DNA from: an unidentified bacterial endosymbiont
Lineage (GTDB): Bacteria > Pseudomonadota > Gammaproteobacteria > Enterobacterales > G038960095
Direction of reading: 5' to 3'
DNA length: 64,000 nucleotides
Assembly: GCF_918320885.1 (NCBI RefSeq)
Contig: NZ_OU907312.1
Coordinates: 62,001-126,000, forward strand
Made by a program: the position numbers and the translations under genes. The notes under the pieces are model-generated. The model was not told the DNA's origin. It saw only the letters and a list, made by a program, of their open reading frames with translations, and did no database searches. Positions 9,827-18,133 of this stretch are shown piece by piece; position 1 is the first letter of the stretch, and each line of letters opens with the position of its first letter.

Positions 9827-10972
9827 CTAATGCAACTGTTTGACCAGCTTAGTCGGCAGGGGAAGCTCTATTTTTTGCCCAATCCTGAGCTGGCTACTGC
9901 TCAGCCGATTGTGGTGCTGGAGCGTGCGCCAAGTGAGCCCATAACGGGTTGCAATGGAAAACAGTGACTCCCCTCGCTGCACGATATGCAGGCGTGGTTG
10001 GAAAACCGTCTGGGTTTGAGAGGCCGCTGCTGGCGGCTTGCGAGCCGCTGGCGCCTGGGCCAGCGTAGTGCTTTGCTGGGGTGCTGCGGGCTGTACTCGC
10101 TGAGCCGCTTGGAAATAGCGCTTGATGCCACGATAGACTGCGTTGGCTATCTGCTGTTGATGTTGTGGACGCTTCAGCAGGCGCTCCTCCTCCCGATGCG
10201 TGATAAAACCGCTCTCAACCAGCAGCGAGGGAATATCGGGTGATTGTAATACCCCTAAGCTGGCATATTCCGGCTCCTGCTTATGCAGTGGAACCACTTT
10301 GGCTAACTCCTGAAGCACCGCAATCGCCACCTGCTGGCCCACCTGCTGGGAATGCCCAAATTGCAGATCTAATAGAGTGTGATGGAGATGACTATCGCGC
10401 GGTTGTGCTAATAGTGGGGCAGCGCCCCCTAGCAGCTGTGGCTTCGGTTGTGTAAGCCAGCGGCCGACCTCTCGGTAGGCCCGCTGGTTTGATAGTACCC
10501 AAATCGAGGCACCACGAGCCTGAGGGTTGGCCGCGCCATCGGCATGAATCGAGATCAACAGCTGTGCCCGCTGTTCGCGTGCTAGGGCCGAGCGCTCTCC
10601 CACTGGGATAAACTGGTCACTGCTGCGGATCAGTACGGGTGTAAAGTGGGGGTCCTTCTTCAACAGGGCGGCCAAGCGATGAGCTATCGCCAAGGTGATC
10701 TGCTTCTCCTGTGACCCACTCGGACCTACAGCACCGGGATCTTTTCCCCCATGTCCAGCATCAATCGCCACTATAACAGGAGCTACCTTAGCTGGAAGCT
10801 GCGGTTTAGGAGGTAGGCTCGGTGCGGATCGCCGCGGTCGCGAGCGAACCACCGGCGGCTGCAGGCGCTTGACACGACGTTGCGGCGAGGCTGATCCAGT
10901 GGTGCTAACGACGAGAGAATAACTGAGCAGCAGCAGCCACCCCCAGTGGCTCCAACCCAACCGGCTACTCAT
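9827..10972 (-). CDS. amiB: N-acetylmuramoyl-L-alanine amidase AmiB-type, with LysM
   Basis: Periplasmic zinc amidase that cleaves septal peptidoglycan during daughter-cell separation. The 381 aa have a signal peptide (about 1-29), a Pro/Arg-rich linker, an Amidase_3 domain from about 67 (AIDAGHGGKDPGAVG, SIHADGA, ESGFITH) and one C-terminal LysM (VQRGESLFSIATRYG). Compared with E. coli AmiB (about 445 aa) the N-terminal AMIN domain is missing and only the linker stands in its place. The gene overlaps tsaE by 8 bp. Downstream, mutL is displaced about 1.6 kb by the 8576-9674 insertion. Confidence 0.9.
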   Translation of the reverse strand: MSSRLGWSHWGWLLLLSYSLVVSTTGSASPQRRVKRLQPPVVRSRPRRSAPSLPPKPQLPAKVAPVIVAIDAGHGGKDPGAVGPSGSQEKQITLAIAHRLAALLKKDPHFTPVLIRSSDQFIPVGERSALAREQRAQLLISIHADGAANPQARGASIWVLSNQRAYREVGRWLTQPKPQLLGGAAPLLAQPRDSHLHHTLLDLQFGHSQQVGQQVAIAVLQELAKVVPLHKQEPEYASLGVLQSPDIPSLLVESGFITHREEERLLKRPQHQQQIANAVYRGIKRYFQAAQRVQPAAPQQSTTLAQAPAARKPPAAASQTQTVFQPRLHIVQRGESLFSIATRYGLTWRTLQHHNRLSSSQLRIGQKIELPLPTKLVKQLH

Positions 10973-11429
10973 CCGTTAACCGTTGCAGCTGCTGTTTCCC
11001 CTGGGGAGAGTGCGCCTGCAGCCTCACCTGTCGCCCCGTCGAGTGCGTGCGAAATTGTAGGGTAATATCCGCTTCGGGAATTAACTCCCCGCCCTGTTGT
11101 GGCCACTCAATGAGTAGTATCGCGTTATCTTGCTGATAATCCCGAATACCAATCAGCTCTAACTCTGCCGGTTCGACAATACGGTAGAGATCGAAATGGT
11201 AGATCTGCCAAGGGGGAAGGGAATAGGACTCTACCAACGTGTAGGTGGGGCTTTTAACGCTACCTTGATGCCCTAAGGCGGTCAGGAAACCTCGACAAAA
11301 GGTGGTCTTACCTGCCCCTAATTCACCCTGTAAATAGAGCGTCATCGCTTGAATACAGGCGCGTGCAACGGTGGCCCCTAACGCCTCGGTTGCCGACTCA
11401 TTCGGCAGCGCTAGGAGTTGGTAACCCAT
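10965..11429 (-). CDS. tsaE: TsaE, ATPase for tRNA threonylcarbamoyladenosine (t6A) synthesis
   Basis: P-loop ATPase that drives the TsaBCDE cycle making t6A37 in ANN-decoding tRNAs. The 154 aa (E. coli 153) carry GELGAGKTTFCRGFL, VKSPTYTLVE, YHFDLYR and IEWPQQG. The ORF is open upstream to 11516, but ATG 11429 has GGAG at good spacing and gives the expected N-terminus MGYQLLALPNE. It overlaps amiB by 8 bp, the enteric order. Confidence 0.95.
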   Translation of the reverse strand: MGYQLLALPNESATEALGATVARACIQAMTLYLQGELGAGKTTFCRGFLTALGHQGSVKSPTYTLVESYSLPPWQIYHFDLYRIVEPAELELIGIRDYQQDNAILLIEWPQQGGELIPEADITLQFRTHSTGRQVRLQAHSPQGKQQLQRLTDE

Positions 11430-11713
11430 TTCCGTACTCCCTGTCCAGCCATGAGCCTGTGAGGGCTGCTTAACCCTTGCGGGTGCTTCAAGCCCCGTCA
11501 CGCTGTCGTTTATCATCCGCTCTATTCTATAAGAGGTGGCTGAAAGATCAATAGCCCTGCTGACCGATCGCGGTTTGCATCGGCCGCACCCCTCTAAGAT
11601 CCTAGATCCTTAAGCGGTTTGCTTAGCTAATGGTAGTGGCCGGTGGAAGCTGATGTTTCCGGGAACTGACGAACTGGCTCGGCCAGTTGTGGCTGATGAT
11701 GAAACGAGACCTT

Positions 11714-11788
<75 letters not shown>

Positions 11789-11882
11789 AGTTGACTACCG
11801 ATGACAGCACTTTGTGGTGGATTCAAAATAACGCTGCCTGCGCATTATACGAAAATTGCCAGGAAGCACAAGGGCCTTAACC

Positions 11883-11918
11883 AAAAAAATGACCCCCGGG
11901 AACCCTGAACCCGGGAGG
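11883..11918 (-). terminator. Rho-independent terminator after the ankyrin gene
   Basis: On the minus strand, CCCGGG (11910-11915) and CCCGGG (11895-11900) can pair across a 9-base loop, extended by about two flanking pairs, followed by TCATTTTTTT. It lies just downstream of the stop at 11924. Confidence 0.75.
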
Positions 11919-11923
11919 ATTGC

Positions 11924-13165
11924 TTACAGTGTGTGAACAATAGCCGATGAGTTCTCAGGGATTGAGGAAGGTTTCATATCCTCTTCATTCCCTGTCTGAG
12001 GGTCGCTGATCACGAGCATATCCTGCTTTAGGTTAGGGAGGTTAGCGTCACTATCAGTGACGGATCCTTTAATCGAACTATCCGGTTGTTCTTCCAAAAG
12101 CGCAAGTCGTAAATTTTTTAAATCATCTTCGGTTAAACGAAAAAATATGTTTTCTTTCAACTCACGTGGAAGTCTCCCAATATTTATTGGGAGACATTCA
12201 TTGAATAAATCTAATTTTTTCTCTTCTTTTTCAATTTGTTTTTTAATTAAAATATTGAGATCCAATTTTCTTGTAACCTCTGAAGGTTTGTCAATTTTTA
12301 ATTTTAATGATGATACAGTATTTTTATTAAAAAATAATTTGGTGAATTTTGTCGTATTTCCTGCTGTAATGAACTGACGAATTGTTATTTTATTACCTAA
12401 ATTTTCTATAAGAATTTTGTCTAATTCCGAATCGTATAATAAATTAGCTATTTTTAAAATAAGAGATATTGGTGTCTGTCCTGCATTATTTGTTACATAT
12501 AATTTAGCACTGTCTTTTAAGAGAAATGAATGTAATATATTTAAAACATGTATACTGGACGACCCTATAGTATCTAAATTTTCAGCATATCGTTCAACAA
12601 ATCTATAAGCTTCATCACTAGATAAGTGAACGGCGGTAAACCCTTCTTTATTTTTTACGTTTAAATCTGCGTCATTTTCCAATAAAAATTCTACCATACT
12701 TAAACGACTGTCTCTAACAGCCAGGTGAAGTGGAGTATATCCATCTTTATCTTTTATATTTATATTAGCGCCTTTTTCTAACAAACGTTTTAAAGTATCC
12801 GGATTATTTCTTAAAACAGCTAGGTGTATTGCAGTACGTTCAAGGTTATCCTTTACATCTACATCTTTTACTTTTTCTAACAAATGGTCTAAAATATCTA
12901 GCTGACGGTTGTAGAATCCCCCTAGATCGATACTAATTTCAGCGCACAAGTGAACAATTAAATGAAGTGGAGTATGTCCATAACCATTCTTTATGTTTAT
13001 ATCTACTTCTTCTTTTAATAGACGCTTTACAATATTTAACTGATTAGCCTCGATAGCTCGATGAAGTATAGTATATCCGTTATCATCTTGTTCATTTAAA
13101 CTTCTTCCTTCTGCTAATAAATCATCTATTTTTGATAAAAAATTTAACTCTGTCGTACTAGACAT
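11924..13165 (-). CDS. Ankyrin-repeat protein with a C-terminal F-box-like motif (candidate effector)
   Basis: The 413-aa protein contains about five ankyrin repeats between residues 27 and 210 (NGYTILHRAIEANQLNIVKRLL, GHTPLHL, RTAIHLAVLRNNP, DGYTPLHLAVRD, GFTAVHLSS). A Lys-rich helical stretch follows. Near 335-365 is LPRELKENIFFRLTEDDLKN, which fits the F-box pattern LPxEL..IF..L...DL..LR. In intracellular bacteria and poxviruses, ankyrin proteins with C-terminal F-box or PRANC modules recruit host SCF ubiquitin ligase; that role is inferred. There is no signal peptide. The gene is AT-rich, alone on its strand, ends at a clear terminator and is followed upstream by IS630, consistent with horizontal acquisition. 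Confidence 0.8.
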   Translation of the reverse strand: MSSTTELNFLSKIDDLLAEGRSLNEQDDNGYTILHRAIEANQLNIVKRLLKEEVDINIKNGYGHTPLHLIVHLCAEISIDLGGFYNRQLDILDHLLEKVKDVDVKDNLERTAIHLAVLRNNPDTLKRLLEKGANINIKDKDGYTPLHLAVRDSRLSMVEFLLENDADLNVKNKEGFTAVHLSSDEAYRFVERYAENLDTIGSSSIHVLNILHSFLLKDSAKLYVTNNAGQTPISLILKIANLLYDSELDKILIENLGNKITIRQFITAGNTTKFTKLFFNKNTVSSLKLKIDKPSEVTRKLDLNILIKKQIEKEEKKLDLFNECLPINIGRLPRELKENIFFRLTEDDLKNLRLALLEEQPDSSIKGSVTDSDANLPNLKQDMLVISDPQTGNEEDMKPSSIPENSSAIVHTL

Positions 13166-13308
13166 AAGCTACCATTTGATTAATAAAATAAATAAAAATA
13201 GGAAGTACGGAGTGTAGCATATAATAATTGGTAACGAAAATGATCAAAGAGAAACTTCCTCGTTTTATTTAAGCTTTATGCCGAGGTTCACAAGATCTAT
13301 ATGATAAG

Positions 13309-13833
13309 TTATCGCGAAAAATTAACTGCAAAAATATTGCCATAAGAGCTCAACAAGCGGTTAATTTCTGTATTGATAGTTTGTTTACTCCAGGTTACCA
13401 AGCGGCGCCAATGATACTTAGCTTGTTTCCAAACTATCTCAATCAAATTAAGCTCTGGACTATAAGCGGGAAGATAAAGAAGTACCATATTGTTCTCCAC
13501 GAACCACCGTTTCAATGTCTCTTGCTCAATGCCATGATGAATACTGGCATTATCTAATACCACAAAGGTATAGCGTTGCTCACCCTTCTGGGCAATATCC
13601 TCTAAAAAGTCAACGACCTCTTTTCTTGTCACATTTTGCTCAATAATCTTATGGGACAAGGTGTTAGCTGAAAAATCTAAAGCCCCCAGTACCGAACGTC
13701 TGCAGTGTGGTTTTGGTTCTACCCGATGCGGCTGCCCTCTAGGTCCCCAACCATTCTGAACAGGAGGGGTAGAGGAAAAACCACTTTCATCAAAATAGAT
13801 CAAACGATATTTGTTGTCTTCACGGGAGAGCAA
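13309..13833 (-). CDS. IS630-family transposase, DDE catalytic half
   Basis: The 174 aa carry the whole DDE domain of an IS630/Tc1-mariner type transposase: FDESGFS (first Asp), VVLDNASIHH (second Asp) and YLPAYSPELNLIEIVWKQAK (Glu). It lacks its own strong start and probably is translated as the second half of one protein with the 13800-14366 frame, joined at the T8/A8 run at 13885-13892. Confidence 0.85.
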   Translation of the reverse strand: MLSREDNKYRLIYFDESGFSSTPPVQNGWGPRGQPHRVEPKPHCRRSVLGALDFSANTLSHKIIEQNVTRKEVVDFLEDIAQKGEQRYTFVVLDNASIHHGIEQETLKRWFVENNMVLLYLPAYSPELNLIEIVWKQAKYHWRRLVTWSKQTINTEINRLLSSYGNIFAVNFSR

Positions 13834-14366
13834 TTTGAGCCTTGAGAGTACAGCTGATTTTGCAATGTAACAGGCTTCATCACGTTTTTTTTAAGTGAAT
13901 AACGTGATCTTTTATAGGAGAGCCCTTGCTCTTTAAGCGCCGAAGCGAGTGTTTCTAGCGTGCAAGGTAAGGCACCATGTTCAGCTTCCACTCGTTTGGC
14001 TATGCCTGCTAAACTCAATGATTCCGAGCATGCAGCGTCGACAGCACTGGCAACCATTTCTGGCGACAGCGCTCGTGGTCGGCCGCCGTTATATTGACAA
14101 AGCAGGCCACAAATACCTGCTCGGCGCCACCTATGGATCCAGTTATACACCGCTCGAAAACTAACCAAAAGCTCCTTGGAAACTTCAACCGGTTTGAGTC
14201 CCTTGGCTAGTAGTAACAGTCCAGCTCCTCGCATCCTGGTCTCTCTATAATGATGGTTTAAAGATAGTTGTTGTAATGTAAAGCGCTCAGTTTCTGTCAA
14301 TTTTATGGACAATTTCATTGGGCAACAGCATGCAGAGTGAAAATTCATATCTTTAGCATAACTCAT
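13800..14366 (-). CDS. IS630-family transposase, N-terminal helix-turn-helix half
   Basis: The 188 aa hold the DNA-binding half: two HTH/winged-helix regions (RETRMRGAGLLLLAKG, VSKELLVSFRAVYNWIHRWR, GRPRALSPEM). After YSLKK the frame departs from family sequence. Shifting -1 at the run of eight A on the coding strand (13885-13892) continues as KRDEACYIAKSAV into the DDE half. This is either programmed -1 frameshifting, common in IS630 relatives, or a one-base loss. The start codon is uncertain (ATG 14366, 14348 or 14318). Confidence 0.8.
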   Translation of the reverse strand: MSYAKDMNFHSACCCPMKLSIKLTETERFTLQQLSLNHHYRETRMRGAGLLLLAKGLKPVEVSKELLVSFRAVYNWIHRWRRAGICGLLCQYNGGRPRALSPEMVASAVDAACSESLSLAGIAKRVEAEHGALPCTLETLASALKEQGLSYKRSRYSLKKNVMKPVTLQNQLYSQGSNCSPVKTTNIV

Positions 14367-14673
14367 TGCATTTCATTTTTATAGAGCACTTACCTGAATT
14401 TTTAGCCCACCAATTAGTAAGAACCACTACCCCTAATCCCCCGCTCTCAAATTGCAGTTTTTTCCACTATCCACTTGGACTGGTTCAGTATCGAAAAATG
14501 AATGGGGCACGACGTATCCTCACCCGTTCGGTGCTCATTCGCTTTGCTCACTCCGCTCCGCTGCGGCTTCCGGTGATCCCTTGACAGCTCTCCTCTCTAA
14601 AAAGTTCTTCAGACAGACCTAGTGGGAACGAATCTATAATTTCACGACTTCAGCTGAGCGGTCTTGATCAATG
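14367..14673. other. Intergenic stretch, no gene seen
   Basis: About 300 bases between IS630 and virB6. Short open frames exist on both strands but none has a plausible start, composition or family resemblance. Confidence 0.5.
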
Positions 14674-15678
14674 TTATTTTGTGTTGGAAACAGAATTTCT
14701 GCCACCCATACGACCAGCAGCCCACCTGCCAGCTTTATATAAACCCTTTCCTGCAGTCAAACCAGCTTTCCCTACACTTTTAGCCGCCTTTGCACCAAGC
14801 GAGCCGTACCGCGCTAAATGGCTTATTCCCACGACAGCCATTGTGAATCCACCCGCCAGCGCTGCCGCCATGGGTAAAACACTCTTCACCACTGCATATA
14901 AAATTCCAGCGACGATCAATAGCTCTAAAGACACCAAGAGCATGTTTTGATCAGAATCAAAATTTATCTTTTGAAGTTCTACACCGTAGACTTCAATCGC
15001 CAACACCATAACCACAGTAGTCAGCGCAGCAATCAATATGTGATTCAGAAGAAAGCTGACCCAGGAGTCAAAAAACTTAGCAGTGACAGGCCACATGGCG
15101 CATAAAACAAATAAAGGCCCTATAGCAAAAGCTAGCTTTAACATGACGGTCGACATCATGACAGCGATGCCACCCACACAGACCACCAAACCAAAACCTG
15201 TCATAATCAGAGCAGCAATAAGCCACCAAGAGAAAGCTAACGAAAAACTACCCCACCCAGCTGATGTAGCCTTTTGGCGACACTGGAGAACAATCTCAAG
15301 CCCTTTGCTTAGGCTATTATCCAAAGAGGCGTAGATTGAACTCCCTGTATCACTTTGACTAAAAGCTTGTGTTAAACTTTCCTCTATCCCTTGAAAAAAG
15401 CCAACCACCCACTCCAGATAAAGATCTGTTTTTAAAGCTAGACCACCAATCAATATAATTTTTGCAGACTTAGTTATAAAATCACTGAAAGGTTCCTGTA
15501 TTTTCCCCAGTAAAATCATATAACCATAAAGAATAATATAAACAGTGGTAAAACTAATAGCCCAGGGAGTTATTTCCTTGATTAAACTTGATGAAGTATT
15601 AATTAAAAAAAACTGTAAAAAATTATCAAAAGTTCCACCAATCTCTTGAAATACGTTGGTTGTTATTGAAGTGATCAT
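14674..15678 (-). CDS. virB6: VirB6/TrbL-type inner-membrane protein of a type IV secretion system
   Basis: Polytopic inner-membrane channel component of conjugative T4SSs. The 334 aa have about six hydrophobic helices (around 40-60, 70-90, 145-170, 175-200, 215-235 and 245-275), and a Gly/Ala/Lys-rich C-terminal tail (AAKSVGKAGLTAGKGLYKAG) typical of VirB6/TrbL. The start overlaps the eexN stop in an ATGA-type junction. The order virB5-eexN-virB6 matches pKM101/R388-like transfer operons. No virB7-virB11 follows; IS630 and the ankyrin gene come next, so the system is incomplete. Confidence 0.85.
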   Translation of the reverse strand: MITSITTNVFQEIGGTFDNFLQFFLINTSSSLIKEITPWAISFTTVYIILYGYMILLGKIQEPFSDFITKSAKIILIGGLALKTDLYLEWVVGFFQGIEESLTQAFSQSDTGSSIYASLDNSLSKGLEIVLQCRQKATSAGWGSFSLAFSWWLIAALIMTGFGLVVCVGGIAVMMSTVMLKLAFAIGPLFVLCAMWPVTAKFFDSWVSFLLNHILIAALTTVVMVLAIEVYGVELQKINFDSDQNMLLVSLELLIVAGILYAVVKSVLPMAAALAGGFTMAVVGISHLARYGSLGAKAAKSVGKAGLTAGKGLYKAGRWAAGRMGGRNSVSNTK

Positions 15679-16040
15679 TTTTTATTTTTTGAACTGTTAT
15701 TTTTAAGTGCCTTTTGATATATCTCATAAATATTTTCTATGCGTTTAACCCCAAGGCCACCACGTTTTTCAGCATCGAGCTCATTCTCTGCCTGCATGGC
15801 GTTAACACAATTGGGAGAGTTCTCAAGTTCTCCCGGATTATCTCTACAGCTAGCCAGCATCGCTTGCCGCTCTTCCTGGTGTTCTTTGAACCAGGTCACA
15901 GTGTGAATCTCTTCTTTTTTGGGTTGCGTGATTTCCACTACTACTTTTTGTGGTGTGACAGATTTTTTAGGTTTGTCTTCAAAACAGCCACTGAGCAAAG
16001 TCGTTCCTAGCAGGGTGACAGTCATCATTAATTTTTTCAT
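15675..16040 (-). CDS. eexN: EexN-family entry-exclusion lipoprotein
   Basis: Small lipoprotein that blocks redundant entry of related conjugative elements. It has a lipoprotein signal with lipobox LLSGC (Cys about residue 19), followed by the family pattern TVTWFKEHQEERQAMLASC, DNPGELENSPNCVNA. At 121 aa it is somewhat longer than usual; the extra C-terminus contains KRGGLGVKRI, reminiscent of the VirB5 tail (KRGGLNIKSM) encoded just upstream, perhaps from an old local duplication. It lies between virB5 and virB6 as in pKM101-like operons. Confidence 0.8.
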   Translation of the reverse strand: MKKLMMTVTLLGTTLLSGCFEDKPKKSVTPQKVVVEITQPKKEEIHTVTWFKEHQEERQAMLASCRDNPGELENSPNCVNAMQAENELDAEKRGGLGVKRIENIYEIYQKALKNNSSKNKK

Positions 16041-16051
16041 GGATTTTTCCT

Positions 16052-16271
16052 CTAACGCCTTCTGGGAAATTTCATTGACTTAATGTTTAAACCCCCTCGT
16101 TTAGCGGCATCCTGCATAGCCATTTCACGCTCTCGTTGCTCCTGTAGACGGTCTTCAGCCGCTGCCACCATAGTGTACATCTGCAGTTTAGTTTGTTCAT
16201 TCTGGATGTTGGCTTGTTCAGCAGCAATCCGTCCCTGCAGCTCCGCCATCGCTTTGGGATCTTGCGTGGTA
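16052..16271 (-). pseudogene. virB5: virB5, C-terminal part (split by IS3 copy 1)
   Basis: Encodes the last about 70 residues of a VirB5 minor pilus protein: QDPKAMAELQGRIAAEQANI and the NEQTKLQMYT region, ending KSMKFPRRR. Removing the IS (16272-17554) and one copy of the GTA duplication joins it in frame to 17555-18081, giving SAINTTQDPKAMAEL across the junction, as in intact VirB5 proteins. Confidence 0.85.
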
Positions 16272-16348
16272 TGATCTTGCTACCCTTTAACGGACACAAC
16301 GAAGAGGAACAAAGCGTATAATTTTTTGTTACTTTTTGAGGTGAAGTT

Positions 16349-16648
16349 ATGAATCAAGGGGAATCAAGGAGCTATGATAAGGAATTCAAGCTGAATGCGG
16401 TAAAGCTGTATCACAGCACTGGTAAAACGCTCTGTCAATTGAGCGAGGAATTGGGAGTTCCCAAGAGTACATTGGCAGGGTGGGTCCATCAGCATAACAA
16501 GGATGGTGCAGAGGCTTTCCCGGGCAAAGGATACCTGAAAGCGTCTGATGCTGAGCTCAGTCAATTGCGGAAAGAATTGGCGATAGCACGCGAAGAGAGG
16601 GATATCCTAAAAAAAGCCTTGGGCATCTTCTCAGTGGCCCGCAAGTAA
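16349..16648 (+). CDS. IS3-family transposase OrfA (copy 1)
   Basis: The 99-aa DNA-binding subunit has an HTH (YDKEFKLNAVKLYHSTGKTL, LGVPKSTLAGWV) and a C-terminal leucine-zipper-like coiled coil (LSQLRKELAIAREERDILKK). Seven A residues at 16609-16615, followed by G, form a slippery run. A -1 shift there continues as SLGHLLSGPQVKYQF into orfB, giving the OrfAB transposase. Confidence 0.93.
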   Translation: MNQGESRSYDKEFKLNAVKLYHSTGKTLCQLSEELGVPKSTLAGWVHQHNKDGAEAFPGKGYLKASDAELSQLRKELAIAREERDILKKALGIFSVARK

Positions 16649-16659
16649 AATACCAGTTT

Positions 16660-17514
16660 ATGCAAAAGCATGCTGGGGAATTCAGCGTAGAGAGGATGTC
16701 CAACGTGTTAGGTGTATCCCGCAGTGGCTATTATCAGTTTATCAAGGCTGAGCCATCCAAGCGCTATTGTGAGGATGAGCGTTTAATATCTGAAATTAAA
16801 GAGGTTTATACCATAAGCAACCAAATTTACGGTAGCCCACGTATCCATGCTGAGTTACGAGCTAGAGGTGAGCGCTGTTCACGCAAACGGGTTTGTCGGC
16901 TAATGAAAGCAGCCCATATTGCGGCTAAGATGAAAAAACGATTTAAGGTAACCACAATAGTCGATCCAAAGGCCGCAGTGGCGCCTAATTTACTCAAGCA
17001 GAAGTTCACAGCCACTCGCCCTGATCAATACTGGGCAGCAGATATTACCTATATTCCGACCCAAGAGGGATGGTTGTATGTTGCTATCGTACTGGACCTG
17101 TTCTCTCGTAGTATCGTGGGGATGGATATGCAAGCTCACATGACCACCGAGTTAGTAGCCGCAGCATTACGCCAGGCAATAACACGGAGGAAGCCTGCTG
17201 CAGGTCTCATCCACCACTCCGACCGAGGCAGCCAGTATACCAGCAAAGGATTCAAGGCTGTATCGGCGCATCACCAGATAACGCTTAGCATGAGTAGTAC
17301 GGGCAATTGTTATGACAATGCAGTAGCAGAGAGTTTTTTCCATACCTTAAAAACAGAGCACACCCACTTTGAACGTTTTGAGAGCAGAGAACAAGCCAAA
17401 TTGAGCATTTTTGAATACGTAGAAGTGTTTTATAACCGACAGAGACGGCACTCAACGCTAGGCTATCTGTCTCCTGTAAATTTTGAAAAAAATTGGTTAT
17501 CCCAGGTCGCTTAA
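16660..17514 (+). CDS. IS3-family transposase OrfB, DDE integrase domain (copy 1)
   Basis: The 284 aa contain the HTH_21 region (YGSPRIHAELRARGERCSRK) and the rve integrase core with D (WAADITYIP), D (HHSDRGSQYTS) and E (NCYDNAVAESFFHTLKTE). The frame is open 5' of the ATG and is reached from orfA by the -1 shift at 16609-16615. It appears intact. Confidence 0.95.
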   Translation: MQKHAGEFSVERMSNVLGVSRSGYYQFIKAEPSKRYCEDERLISEIKEVYTISNQIYGSPRIHAELRARGERCSRKRVCRLMKAAHIAAKMKKRFKVTTIVDPKAAVAPNLLKQKFTATRPDQYWAADITYIPTQEGWLYVAIVLDLFSRSIVGMDMQAHMTTELVAAALRQAITRRKPAAGLIHHSDRGSQYTSKGFKAVSAHHQITLSMSSTGNCYDNAVAESFFHTLKTEHTHFERFESREQAKLSIFEYVEVFYNRQRRHSTLGYLSPVNFEKNWLSQVA

Positions 17515-17554
17515 GGTTTCTCTTCTCTGTGTCTAAAAAAAGGTGGCAAGATCA

Positions 17555-18081
17555 GTATTGATGGCGGACATTAGCTGGTCTATCTGTTGAATGCGACTTT
17601 GGGCTGATTGATAGGCATCTAAAGCGAACCCTTTGTCTTGTGCCGGTTTTACCGCTCGGGCTTCGCAGGCTAGTCGCTGTTCCTTGTTGCCTATATGTGA
17701 GCAGCTATCAAAAATATGGTTTTGGTCATAGATCTCTTTGCCACTACCGCTTAATCCGGCGTAACCACCCATCCGTACTCGGTCATAAACACTCTGCCAA
17801 TCCTGTGGAAGATAATTTTTTAGGGCTGGGTTATCAAAGATTTTCCCTAAGTTGCGTGATCCAGTGAGCGCTGCATGCTGGCTTTCTAGTTGCTTGATTT
17901 GGCTGGTCATCTGTTCATACTGCTGTTTCCATTGCGCCATGGTTTGGATTTGCTGCTTAATGTTGTTGCTTAAGTTGAGTTTGTCGATAACGACTATTGC
18001 TTGAGCATGGTTCCCAAACAGTCCCCAAACCGACAGTATCATCCAGAGCAAAAAGGTCATCCAGCTGGGAAAGTGATCCAT
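17555..18081 (-). pseudogene. virB5: virB5, N-terminal part (split by IS3 copy 1)
   Basis: T4SS minor pilin/adhesin at the pilus tip. It has a signal peptide (about 1-28, ending GNHAQA), then QQIQTMAQWKQQYEQMTSQI and the LTGSRNLG motif characteristic of VirB5/TrbJ, then IYDQNHIFDSC. The frame runs into IS sequence and stops at 17533. It is rejoined with 16052-16271 by removing the IS, so the inactivation is by a single, apparently recent insertion. Confidence 0.88.
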
Positions 18082-18133
18082 GGTGTCCTCCTGAGTAAAA
18101 CGCCTGGGGACTCCAAGCGTTTTAACGGTTCAG

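Larger units (their letters stand above)
13300..14370 (-). mobile_element. IS630-family insertion sequence (ends approximate)
   Basis: Contains the two transposase frames described separately. I could not define terminal inverted repeats or the TA target duplication by eye, so the borders are only the outer limits of the coding frames. Confidence 0.75.
16272..17554 (+). mobile_element. IS3-family element, copy 1 (1283 bp) inserted in virB5
   Basis: Ends are TGATCTTGCTACC on the left and GGTGGCAAGATCA on the right, imperfect inverted repeats extending about 30 bp, with the TG...CA termini of the IS3 family. Flanking 3-bp duplication GTA at 16269-16271 and 17555-17557. It carries orfA and orfB. 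It has the same length as the copy at 23298-24580 and gives identical predicted proteins. Confidence 0.95.

Noticed and set aside
14367-14584. 72-codon frame upstream of IS630
   Set aside because: No family resemblance, no ribosome site and atypical composition.
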